DNA of 42,028 nt from Acidimicrobiales bacterium (GTDB lineage: Bacteria > Actinomycetota > Acidimicrobiia > Acidimicrobiales > Aldehydirespiratoraceae). The stretch is taken from NCBI GenBank assembly GCA_029263235.1, contig JAJCXW010000168.1:1-42028 (forward strand), given 5' to 3'. Below the pieces are notes generated by a model that searched no databases, had not been told where the DNA came from, and worked only from the letters and a program-made list of their open reading frames with translations. A program made the translations under genes and the position numbers. Positions 27,606 to 35,769 of the stretch are shown here, one piece after another; position 1 is the stretch's first letter; the number at the start of each line of letters is the position of its first letter.

Positions 27606-27619
27606 GGGACTTAAGTCCC
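27606..27619. promoter_or_regulatory. DosR/DevR-type box core GGGACTTAAGTCCC
   Basis: Perfect 14-bp palindrome matching the mycobacterial DosR core GGGACTWWAGTCCC, 85 bp upstream of the ATG at 27705. Confidence 0.65.
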
Positions 27620-27656
27620 TACTTGGAGGCCCAGAATCGGCGCATTATCTAAGTAA

Positions 27657-27682
27657 GAGATCGATAAACACATATCGATCTC
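27657..27682. promoter_or_regulatory. Perfect 10-bp inverted repeat GAGATCGATA-AACACA-TATCGATCTC in the leader of the membrane protein gene
   Basis: Read directly from sequence; 22 bp upstream of the ATG at 27705. Confidence 0.6.
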
Positions 27683-27704
27683 CAGAACGAATGGGGTGAG
27701 CCTA

Positions 27705-28418
27705 ATGAAGAAACGACTCTCAATCATCGGCTACGGACTCTTGGTAGTCGGCATGATATTCGTGGTCACGGGGGCTGTCGCATACAGTCGAGTCCAGCAG
27801 GGCTACGACTCGCTGCAGGCCTTCAGTGCCGCACAGAACGTCACGTTGAGCTACAACGACGACGGTCAACTAACCGATCGAGGCACCACCGAGGGCGCCG
27901 ACGCAATCATGACCATGGTGACCGACGAATGGAACTACCCGGTCAACAACTCGGACTTCAATCCCAACGATCCACTGGTCAACACCGGGTCCGAGTACAT
28001 GTACCAGATGGCGACAATCGTCACCCACGTACTCCACGGCACTCAGACGGTGGTTCTGGACAAAGGCGTTGAGTACAACGGCGAAGTCTTCGCCGCCGGC
28101 AGCTACGACTTCGAAGTCGACGGACGCTACTGGACCGACTTCGACCGCTCGCACCCCCTCGAGGGTGTTGCCAGAGGCCAAGCATGGTCGGGAACAGTCC
28201 ACGGCTTGGTTGGCGAACTCGGAGTTGGTGCGGTCACCGCCTCGACCCTGCAGATGGGACTAGCAATGTCGGGCCTGTTCGCCGGACTCGGACTCGTCTT
28301 CGCTCTCAGCGGAGGCGGAATCGTCTGGGCAGCACGAGCCAAGGACAAGGTGAAGGTTCCCGACACGATTCCAGAGGCACTACTCGCAGACGGGAAGGCC
28401 AAGGATCCAGTGGCCTGA
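27705..28418 (+). CDS. Membrane protein of unknown function (N- and C-terminal TM segments with ~150-aa intervening domain)
   Basis: ATG preceded by ggggtgag; hydrophobic LSIIGYGLLVVGMIFVVTGAVAY and LQMGLAMSGLFAGLGLVFALSGGGIVWAA. Confidence 0.75.
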   Translation: MKKRLSIIGYGLLVVGMIFVVTGAVAYSRVQQGYDSLQAFSAAQNVTLSYNDDGQLTDRGTTEGADAIMTMVTDEWNYPVNNSDFNPNDPLVNTGSEYMYQMATIVTHVLHGTQTVVLDKGVEYNGEVFAAGSYDFEVDGRYWTDFDRSHPLEGVARGQAWSGTVHGLVGELGVGAVTASTLQMGLAMSGLFAGLGLVFALSGGGIVWAARAKDKVKVPDTIPEALLADGKAKDPVA

Positions 28419-28454
28419 CCCCCACTGCGCCGGGGTTTCCCCCCATAACGGTTA

Positions 28455-28490
28455 CGGCTCGAGTCTCTCCTCCGGGAGGGGCTCGAGCCG
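28455..28490. terminator. Strong hairpin CGGCTCGAG...CTCGAGCCG between convergent genes
   Basis: 9-bp outer stem plus partial inner pairing in the convergent gap 28419-28504. Confidence 0.7.
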
Positions 28491-28504
28491 CGTTCGGGGT
28501 CGGT

Positions 28505-29215
28505 TCAGACCGACTGGACCGACTCGCCGAAACTGTCCTCGGATTCGAGCAGAGACAATAGAGCGGTGCGATCGACCAGTTGGATCTTGCGATAGCGCAG
28601 CTCGATCAAGCCACCGTTCTCGAGGCTCTTGAGCACACGCTGTGCGCTGGAGCGCTGCACGCCGAGCATCTCCGCTAGCTGCCCCTGAGTAATGTGCACC
28701 ACGCCTTCGTCGTCGGCCTCACGAAGAAGAATCGAAGCCAACTGCGACTCGAGGCCACCGGCCAACAAGTCGACCAGCCGCCCCTGAAGCCCCGCGGTGC
28801 GCTCCGCCAGCGACACGAACCATCGACGGGCAACAAGCGGCTTGGTCTGCAACAGGCGGATCAGCGCATCGACATCAAACGAGAGAATCGTGGAATCCTC
28901 GACAGCGCGGGCATCGAACGGTTCGCGTTCACCCAGAAACGCCGGCACATCACCGAAGACATCTCCGGGCCTGAGAATCTGCAACGTGACCCTGCGAGAG
29001 CCGAGCTCACGAGACAGTTCGACCCTCCCCGTGTGCACCACATGGATCTTCGCCGCTCGATCGCCGCGACGGAAGACGAACATCCCTCCGGCCAGGGATT
29101 GCTCTCCCAACTCGGCCACCAACTGTTCGACATCGGCCTCTCTCAAAGGTGCGTCGCTGCCGCGGCTGAGACAACACGCTATCCACGGTGCGTATCGAGA
29201 CAAGAGGTCGGCCAC
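28505..29215 (-). CDS. Crp/Fnr-family transcriptional regulator
   Basis: 236 aa; cNMP-binding-like domain (FVFRRGDRAAKIHVVHTGRVELSRELGSRRVTLQILRPGDVFGDV) and HTH ITQGQLAEMLGVQRSSAQRVLKSLENGGLIELRYRKIQL. Confidence 0.9.
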   Translation of the reverse strand: MADLLSRYAPWIACCLSRGSDAPLREADVEQLVAELGEQSLAGGMFVFRRGDRAAKIHVVHTGRVELSRELGSRRVTLQILRPGDVFGDVPAFLGEREPFDARAVEDSTILSFDVDALIRLLQTKPLVARRWFVSLAERTAGLQGRLVDLLAGGLESQLASILLREADDEGVVHITQGQLAEMLGVQRSSAQRVLKSLENGGLIELRYRKIQLVDRTALLSLLESEDSFGESVQSV

Positions 29216-29370
29216 GTCCCCACGGTAGAGCCGGAACCCTCTCTCTGCCAGTGACCTTCCTCCATCACCAAAGACTGAATTGCAACAGATGCGGGATTCG
29301 AGGCATCACACGGGTCTTCACCACGTTTAAGCACCTACATCGAGCATTCAACATGCCAAGGAGGAATCAC

Positions 29371-29709
29371 ATGGCAACCAAGAACAAAGGGGCGAACGGC
29401 GAGAGTTCACTGTACGTCCCGCTCGCAGTAGCAGCTGTGGGAGCAATGACGGTGATGATCGCATTCGTGGCTCTCATAATCGCCGGCGTCAACGCTGGGG
29501 ACTTCTTCGGAGGCGGCACCATCGCCGACCAGGGCGTCTGGAAGGCCACCACTGCGTGGGCCAACCCGCTGGCGCTGGTCGGAATCGCCACCCTCTTCGG
29601 GGGCGGCGTCATCCTCGCCCTCACCAACATCTTCGGACACATCCGCTATCGCCGTGACTCCATGGCCAACGGAATTCCGGTGATTCTCGCCAAGCGTCAG
29701 TCCCAGTGA
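29371..29709 (+). CDS. Small two-TM membrane protein of unknown function
   Basis: AAGGAGG RBS upstream of ATG at 29371; VPLAVAAVGAMTVMIAFVALIIAGVNAGDFFGG...PLALVGIATLFGGGVILALTNIFGHIRYR. Confidence 0.75.
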   Translation: MATKNKGANGESSLYVPLAVAAVGAMTVMIAFVALIIAGVNAGDFFGGGTIADQGVWKATTAWANPLALVGIATLFGGGVILALTNIFGHIRYRRDSMANGIPVILAKRQSQ

Positions 29710-29771
29710 CTGCAACCAACGAACCCAACTCGACCTCATCAACCACCCAAACTGCTCCCAGGGGGGCGAAC

Positions 29772-30443
29772 ATGACTACGAAACTCAAGAACACAATTCC
29801 TTACAAGGGCGACGATCTTCCCCAGACGATGGCCAAGACGATGGCCTGGCCGATGCTCGGCATGGGTGCCATGTCGGTGTTGCTCGGATTCATCCTCGGC
29901 ATCGTCGGCGGAACCAACTTCGGTGACGCCTTCTCGCCGTCGGGTGTTGCATCCGATCTGAGCACCGGACAAACGCTCAGCCAGCTCTCGGGAGCCTTCG
30001 TGTTCCTCGGCATGGGCATGATCCTCGGGGCCATCACCATGACCCTCGTCAACATCGTCCGCACCCTGCGTGACGCCGGACGCGACGTCCAGACATCGCT
30101 CAACGCCACACCGATTCAGCTCAAGAAGCCATGGTCGGGTGTCGCCACCGCTCCCATGATGATGATGGGACTCATGGTCGAGATTGCCGCATTCATCATC
30201 GGCATCGTCAACGCCACCACCCTCGGAGGCATCGACCCCGACGCCGTCGCCTCACCCGGTAACGGCTCGGCGAGCGATCTCGCCGACTTCGGCACCGTTC
30301 AGGCATTCACTGCCTGGCTGCCAGGTCTACGCCTGACCGGCCTCGCCATGATCCTCGTGGCGATCGTGTTCGTACTCACCACCATCCAGCAGGTCATCCG
30401 CTTCCAGGGCGACCGCATCAGCGAGTTGGCCGAAGCGGCCTGA
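29772..30443 (+). CDS. Four-TM membrane protein of unknown function, apparently an internal tandem duplication of the module in 29371-29709
   Basis: GGGGGGCGAAC upstream of ATG at 29772; repeated PM..MG.M...(A/L)(L/A)(F)I(I/L)GIV... and G(M/L)(G/A)MIL(G/V)AI...I segments. Confidence 0.75.
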   Translation: MTTKLKNTIPYKGDDLPQTMAKTMAWPMLGMGAMSVLLGFILGIVGGTNFGDAFSPSGVASDLSTGQTLSQLSGAFVFLGMGMILGAITMTLVNIVRTLRDAGRDVQTSLNATPIQLKKPWSGVATAPMMMMGLMVEIAAFIIGIVNATTLGGIDPDAVASPGNGSASDLADFGTVQAFTAWLPGLRLTGLAMILVAIVFVLTTIQQVIRFQGDRISELAEAA

Positions 30444-30495
30444 CTCGAGTCACCGCTCTTCGGTAGGCAGAAGAGCAAGACCAAGACCGCCCGAT

Positions 30496-30524
30496 CCGGA
30501 GGTCGCCGACATGGCGGCCTCCGG
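30496..30524. terminator. Hairpin CCGGAGGTCGCC-GACAT-GGCGGCCTCCGG between convergent genes
   Basis: 12-bp stem with one T-G wobble, followed by ttcgcgtttt; between the + gene ending 30443 and the - gene ending 30549. Confidence 0.75.
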
Positions 30525-30548
30525 TTCGCGTTTTGCCCCAACCGGCAG

Positions 30549-32813
30549 TCAGGCCGGCTGCACCTCGACGGGGATCGAATTGAGCACGGCATTCCCCGAC
30601 AATGGATCGATGAGGCCCGGGTCGGTCAGCACGTTGGTGTTGACTCCGGCGTATCGCTTGGCCACCCCCATGCGGGTCCCCGAAACATCGTGCCCCCATC
30701 CATGGGGAAGGCTCACGACTCCGGCCATCACGACATCGGTGACCTCGACCGGCGCGGTGACACTTCCCACCCGCGATTTCACGAGCGCCACACCGCCGTC
30801 GGACAAGCTCAGCCGATCGGCATCGGCCGGGTTGACCTGCAAGGTGCATCGAGGCTTGCCCTTCACCAGAACCTCGAGGTTGTGCATCCACGAGTTGTTG
30901 GAGCGCACGTGGCGGCGACCGACCAGCACCATTCGATCATCATCGATCAACTCCTGCAGTCTCGACTCGAGGCGTTGCAGGTCGTCAGCGAAGGGGCCGG
31001 CGAGCAATTCCACCTTGCCGCTGGGCGTACGGAGATTGCCGGGGAGACGTGGCTCGAGAGGGCCAAGATCGATTCCGTGGGGGTTGTCGAGCAGTTTCGC
31101 AAGTGACAAACCGTCGGGGTCGGCGCCGAATCCGTCACCGTAGGGGCCGGTGCGGAGCAAGGCGTCGAGAATCCGGTCGCTTCCCGTGTCGCCCTCCACC
31201 ATGGCGGTCATTTCGTCGATGTCGCGTCCGTTCACCGGTGAACCCTCGGACCTGACTTCAGCCTCCAGCAGCCCGTGCACAACCTGATCGTGGACCACAC
31301 CGGGATCGGCGTCGGGCCCGGCGCCCATGGCGATCAGGGTGAACTTGGCGAGAATGTCGTCCTCCGTGGGTCCCTCGTGCTCGAAGACCGGCGGGGAGTA
31401 GTTGGAGATGTTGCGCACCCCGAACGAGTAGAAGGCAATGTCGTAGTGACTCTTCTCCAAGGATCCCGGCGGGGGCAGGATCACATCAGCGTGGCGGGTC
31501 GTCTCGTTGATGTAGATGTCGACCGACACCATGGCTTCGAGCGCCGCGAAGGCTTCGTCCATCCTTCGACCATCGGGGCATGACAGCACTGGATTACCGG
31601 CGAAGGTCATCATCATCCTCAGCTGGCCTTCGCCTTCGGTGAGGATCTCATCTGGTATGTCGGCCACCGGGAATTCGCCCTGAACCTCGGGCCGGGAGTT
31701 GACGCGACTCCGGAACCGGCCCACCTGGTAGGCCCTTCCTTCCTCGGACGATCTGACCCGCTCGCTCGCCGGCAACGTGAACATTGATCCACCGCGACGA
31801 TCGAGATTCCCGGTGATCACCGCCAGCACATCGATCAACCAGGTGGTGAGAGTGCCGAACTCGACGGTGCAGGTCCCGATGCGGCCGTAGATGGCGGCGG
31901 AATCTGCCGAGGCGATCTCCTCGGCCAGAGTTGTGATCGTTTCGACCGACAAGTTGGTGACAGCGGCCGCCAACTCGACGGTGAAGGGAGCCAGCAGAGC
32001 CGGAAGGTCATCGAGTCCTTCAACCAGACCGACCAACGACCCCAGATCGACAAGACCCTCGCTGAACAGATGGTTGGCAACCGCAGCCAACAGCACCGCG
32101 TCGGTGCCGGGACGAATGGCGATGTGTTGGTCGGCGTGGTCGGCGGTCTTGGTGCGGCATGGATCGACCACGATCACTCTCGCGCCGTTCTCCCGCATGG
32201 CGTCGATGCGGTCGGGGAATCCGGGGGCGGTGCAGATGCTCCCGTTGGACTCGAAAGGATTGGCGCCGAGCATCACCAGCAGATCGGTGCGTTCGATGTC
32301 GGGGATCGGAATCATCAGTCCGCCGCCGTAGAGATACCCCGAAGCAACATGGCGGGGCATCTGATCAACGGTGCTGGCGGAGTAGCGATTGTGCCCGCCC
32401 AGCGCTCTGACGAGGTGTCTCAGGTGGGTCGATGCCGAGAGGAGGTGAGCGGCCGGATTGCCGAGGTAGACACCGATCGCCTCACCGCCGTGGGTTTCTC
32501 GAACAGTCGACAGCTTCTCGTCGACGACCCGCCAGGCTTCGTCCCAGCCGACCTCGACAAACTGCGGCACACCCTCAGAGTCGGTGCCTCGTCTGACCAC
32601 CGGCAAACGCAGCCGGTCGGGGTCCTCGTGGAGTTGCTTCAGGCTCGATCCTTTCGGACAGATGAACCCACTCGAGAAGACATCATCGCGATCGCCACGA
32701 ATACGCGCGACCTTCCCGTCGCGGATCGAGATCTCCAATCCGCATGTCGCCTCACAGAGAGGGCAGGTGCGAAAGACGGTCCGGTCGTCAGATTTAGTCG
32801 TCATGGTGGACAT
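30549..32813 (-). CDS. Molybdopterin-dependent oxidoreductase (formate dehydrogenase/DMSO reductase superfamily)
   Basis: 754 aa; CPLCEATCGLEISIRDGKVARIRGDRDDVFSSGFICPKG Fe-S motif; LVMLGANPFESNG; INETTRHADVILPP; NPADADRLSLSDGGVALVKSRVG. Confidence 0.9.
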   Translation of the reverse strand: MSTMTTKSDDRTVFRTCPLCEATCGLEISIRDGKVARIRGDRDDVFSSGFICPKGSSLKQLHEDPDRLRLPVVRRGTDSEGVPQFVEVGWDEAWRVVDEKLSTVRETHGGEAIGVYLGNPAAHLLSASTHLRHLVRALGGHNRYSASTVDQMPRHVASGYLYGGGLMIPIPDIERTDLLVMLGANPFESNGSICTAPGFPDRIDAMRENGARVIVVDPCRTKTADHADQHIAIRPGTDAVLLAAVANHLFSEGLVDLGSLVGLVEGLDDLPALLAPFTVELAAAVTNLSVETITTLAEEIASADSAAIYGRIGTCTVEFGTLTTWLIDVLAVITGNLDRRGGSMFTLPASERVRSSEEGRAYQVGRFRSRVNSRPEVQGEFPVADIPDEILTEGEGQLRMMMTFAGNPVLSCPDGRRMDEAFAALEAMVSVDIYINETTRHADVILPPPGSLEKSHYDIAFYSFGVRNISNYSPPVFEHEGPTEDDILAKFTLIAMGAGPDADPGVVHDQVVHGLLEAEVRSEGSPVNGRDIDEMTAMVEGDTGSDRILDALLRTGPYGDGFGADPDGLSLAKLLDNPHGIDLGPLEPRLPGNLRTPSGKVELLAGPFADDLQRLESRLQELIDDDRMVLVGRRHVRSNNSWMHNLEVLVKGKPRCTLQVNPADADRLSLSDGGVALVKSRVGSVTAPVEVTDVVMAGVVSLPHGWGHDVSGTRMGVAKRYAGVNTNVLTDPGLIDPLSGNAVLNSIPVEVQPA

Positions 32814-32844
32814 CGTGGCATGCCCGCCGGAGGTAACCGAAACG

Positions 32845-33981
32845 TCATGCCTCCAGTTGAGCCGACAATGACTCCACGGACTCGATGAACTCTTCGATCA
32901 TCTCCATCACGACCTGGCCGGAACTCTTGCGGTGGTTCATCGATCCGACGATCTGTCCGACGAAATAGTTGGCCAGCTTCTCGGCTCCGGAACCGGCGTT
33001 GTGCGACGCCCGGGTGATCCGGCGTTGGGCCTCTGCGGTCAGTATCGGCTGGAGCGGCATGCCCAGGGGATCTGGAGTGTCGGCAGACTCCCACTCTTCG
33101 GTCCACGCCGACTTCAACATGCGGGCCGGCTTGCCGGTGAGGGAACGGGACCGCATGGTGTCGGCCGAAGTGGCCATCATCATCTTCTCCTTGACCACTG
33201 GATCGGTCTCGGCCTCATCGGTGGTCAGCCAGACCGATCCACACCAGACACCCTGAGCGCCGAGGGCCATCGCCGCGGCCATCTGGCGGCCACGCCCGAT
33301 GCCTCCGGCACCCAGCACCGGCACATCGACCGCGTCGACAATCTCCGGGATAAGAACCATCGAGCCGATCTCGCCGGTGTGACCGCCGGCCTCTCCACCC
33401 TGAGCGATGATGATGTCGACCCCGGCTTGCACGCTCCGTTCGGCATGCACCGGACGACCGGCGAGGGCACCCACCAGGCGGCCGGCGTCCTTCACGGCAT
33501 CGATCATGTTCTGGGGCGGAGGGCCGAGTGCGTTGGCGAGGAAAACGGTCTTGTGGGCCAGGGCAATCTCCACCTGGGGCCCGGCCGCCTTGTCCGAGAA
33601 AGGGGCATCGCTGAGATTGTCGAAGCCTCGGCCCGAGTCGGCGTCGGGAGGAAACTCCGGCACCTCGTAGCGGCGAAGAATGTCGTCGAGGAACTCCTTG
33701 TGCTCGGGTGGGATCAGGTTGATCAGATCACCCATCTTGTAGCCGCCGTCCTGATCACCGGCGTACTTGGCGGGAACGATCATGTCGACGCCGTAGGGCC
33801 GATCGCCTATCTCGTCCTCGATCCAGTCGAGATCGATCTCCAGAGCCTCTGGTGAATGGGCCACTGCGCCGAGCACGCCCATGCCGCCGGCCTTCGACAC
33901 CGCTGCGACGACATCGCGGCAGTGGCTGAAGGCCAAGATGGGAAACTCGATCCCGAGCATCTCGGTTATGTCAGTACGCAT
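32845..33981 (-). CDS. Nitronate monooxygenase-like NAD(P)H-dependent flavin oxidoreductase
   Basis: 378 aa; MLGIEFPILAFSHCRDVVAAVSKAGGMGVLGA; DIIIAQGGEAGGHTGEIGSMVLIPEIVDAVDVPVLGAGGIGRGRQMAAAMALGAQGVWCGS. Confidence 0.88.
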   Translation of the reverse strand: MRTDITEMLGIEFPILAFSHCRDVVAAVSKAGGMGVLGAVAHSPEALEIDLDWIEDEIGDRPYGVDMIVPAKYAGDQDGGYKMGDLINLIPPEHKEFLDDILRRYEVPEFPPDADSGRGFDNLSDAPFSDKAAGPQVEIALAHKTVFLANALGPPPQNMIDAVKDAGRLVGALAGRPVHAERSVQAGVDIIIAQGGEAGGHTGEIGSMVLIPEIVDAVDVPVLGAGGIGRGRQMAAAMALGAQGVWCGSVWLTTDEAETDPVVKEKMMMATSADTMRSRSLTGKPARMLKSAWTEEWESADTPDPLGMPLQPILTAEAQRRITRASHNAGSGAEKLANYFVGQIVGSMNHRKSSGQVVMEMIEEFIESVESLSAQLEA

Positions 33982-34016
33982 GTGTCCTCCTGGTCAGGTT
34001 CGGAGTGGAGTGATCG

Positions 34017-35186
34017 TCACACCAATCCTTGTCGTCGAAGATCCGAGTAGCTCACACCCTTGTCCACGCGGGGCTCCGGTGGTAAGCCGAGAATTCGTTC
34101 GCCGATGATGTTGCGCTGGATTTCGTCCGTTCCCCCGCGAATCGACATCGATGGGCCGGTGAGAAATTCGACAAGTGAGTCGCCGGCCACCATGCCCTCG
34201 GCTCCGAGGGCGTCCTGGACGATGGTGGTGCGCTCGTTGTAGACCTCGACCAGGCGCAGCTTTCCGCCCGAGCCGCCGGAACCCGCATCGGTGGCGGCTG
34301 CTTGCCGTCGAGCGTTCCAGCCGGCCACTTTCTGCTTGGCGTAGAGCGTCATGGCCCGATTGCGCCACACCGGATCCTGAAGACGACCCAGCTCCCCGAG
34401 TTGGTTGAGCCAGCCGTAGCCGCCGCTCGGATCAAGGCCGCCGCCCGAACCGCCGAGGCTCGATCGTTCGTGGGTGAGAACATCCATGGCCACACCCCAG
34501 CCGCCGCCTTCGGTTCCGAGAATGTCGGACCGGCCGACTCGCACCTCGTCGAGGAACACCTCGCTGAAGTGAGTATCGCCGTTCATCTGATGCAGGGCCC
34601 GAACGTCGACCCCCGGACCATCCATATCGACCGCGAACATCGTGAGGCCACGGTGTTTGACCTGTTCAGGATCGGTGCGGGCCAGACACATTCCCCAGCG
34701 TGAGTAGGGGCCGCGGCTCGTCCAGACCTTCTGGCCGCTCACCAGCCACTGGTCTCCGTCGGGAACCACCTTCGTGGCGATGTTGGCGAGGTCGGAGCCG
34801 GCGTCGGGCTCAGAGAACATCTGGCACCAGATCTCGGAACCGTCGGCAATTCCTTTCAGCCATCGCTGCTGCTGTGCCTCGTCCGCGGAACCGAACAGGA
34901 TCGGGGCGACCAAGCTCAGGCCAACGGCGAACGGGTACATGTCGGGCACCGCGAACTCCGAACGGACCTCATCTATCAGTCGGGCTTCTTCCTCGTCGGC
35001 GTTGCGGCCACCGAACTCGCTGGGCCATGTCGGGACGGCGAGGCCGTGTTCGGAGGCGCCACGAAGCCAGGCTCGCCCCGCGTCGACATCGTCGTTTCCG
35101 GCGCCGAGCACCGAGTTGGCCGTCTCAGGGTCGCGTTTCGACAACAACTGGTCGAGTTGTGCTCGGATTTCATCGACGGTGGCCAC
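34017..35186 (-). CDS. Acyl-CoA dehydrogenase family protein
   Basis: 389 aa; WCQMFSEPDAGSDLANIATKVVPDGDQWLVSGQKVWTSRGPYSRWGMCLART; FLTGPSMSIRGGTDEIQRNIIGERILGLP. Confidence 0.93.
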   Translation of the reverse strand: MATVDEIRAQLDQLLSKRDPETANSVLGAGNDDVDAGRAWLRGASEHGLAVPTWPSEFGGRNADEEEARLIDEVRSEFAVPDMYPFAVGLSLVAPILFGSADEAQQQRWLKGIADGSEIWCQMFSEPDAGSDLANIATKVVPDGDQWLVSGQKVWTSRGPYSRWGMCLARTDPEQVKHRGLTMFAVDMDGPGVDVRALHQMNGDTHFSEVFLDEVRVGRSDILGTEGGGWGVAMDVLTHERSSLGGSGGGLDPSGGYGWLNQLGELGRLQDPVWRNRAMTLYAKQKVAGWNARRQAAATDAGSGGSGGKLRLVEVYNERTTIVQDALGAEGMVAGDSLVEFLTGPSMSIRGGTDEIQRNIIGERILGLPPEPRVDKGVSYSDLRRQGLV

Positions 35187-35212
35187 GAACCGTCACATTA
35201 GACACCGAAGTG

Positions 35213-35668
35213 TCAGACGCCCCACTTGCCGACCATGGCAGCGATCGTGACGATGACCAGTGTCATATCGATCACTCCACCGATGAGAAGCTTGCTCTCG
35301 ATGGAGGCGGCGAGCGTGTCGTCGCCCGACTCGCGAGCCTCGGCGGCCTTGCGCGAGTTGGGGGCGAAGAAGGCCATGCCGAGAGCCGCTCCGACGATCA
35401 CCGTGAGAAAGCCCAGCGACACGAACGGGTCGGACATTTCGTAGGGAGAGTCGTCGACCGCGACGATCAGACCCACACCGGTGATGAGAGCGAGAAGGGA
35501 CGCCGGCATGTAGAGGGTCCGGAGAAGACCCTCCACCGTCCGGTGCCAGCCAGCAGCGACCGAGCCGCCGATCTTCTGGACCTGGGGCGTAACCAGGAAC
35601 TGAACGACGTTGGCGCCCAGCCAGGCCCCGGCCGCGATGATGTGAATGGTGAGGAGTGTGTCTTCCAT
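35213..35668 (-). CDS. Small integral membrane protein (DUF2269/CopD-like)
   Basis: 151 aa, about four hydrophobic segments; LLTIHIIAAGAWLGANVVQFLVTP. Confidence 0.7.
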   Translation of the reverse strand: MEDTLLTIHIIAAGAWLGANVVQFLVTPQVQKIGGSVAAGWHRTVEGLLRTLYMPASLLALITGVGLIVAVDDSPYEMSDPFVSLGFLTVIVGAALGMAFFAPNSRKAAEARESGDDTLAASIESKLLIGGVIDMTLVIVTIAAMVGKWGV

Positions 35669-35725
35669 GATTCCCGAGACTAGCCCGGGCCACGGCCATC
35701 CGTAGCGGCTCTACCTCCACAAGTG

Positions 35726-35735
35726 AACGATCGTT
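35726..35735. promoter_or_regulatory. Palindrome AACGATCGTT upstream of the thiolase gene; candidate TetR-type operator
   Basis: Perfect 10-bp palindrome 34 bp upstream of the ATG at 35770. Confidence 0.35.
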
Positions 35736-35769
35736 AGCTTTTCTTCGAGCCTCTATCTAGATTGTCGTC

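Noticed and set aside
26595-27614. 339-aa plus-strand ORF
   Set aside because: Antisense to gnd.
32932-33855. 307-aa plus-strand ORF
   Set aside because: Antisense to the nitronate monooxygenase-like gene.
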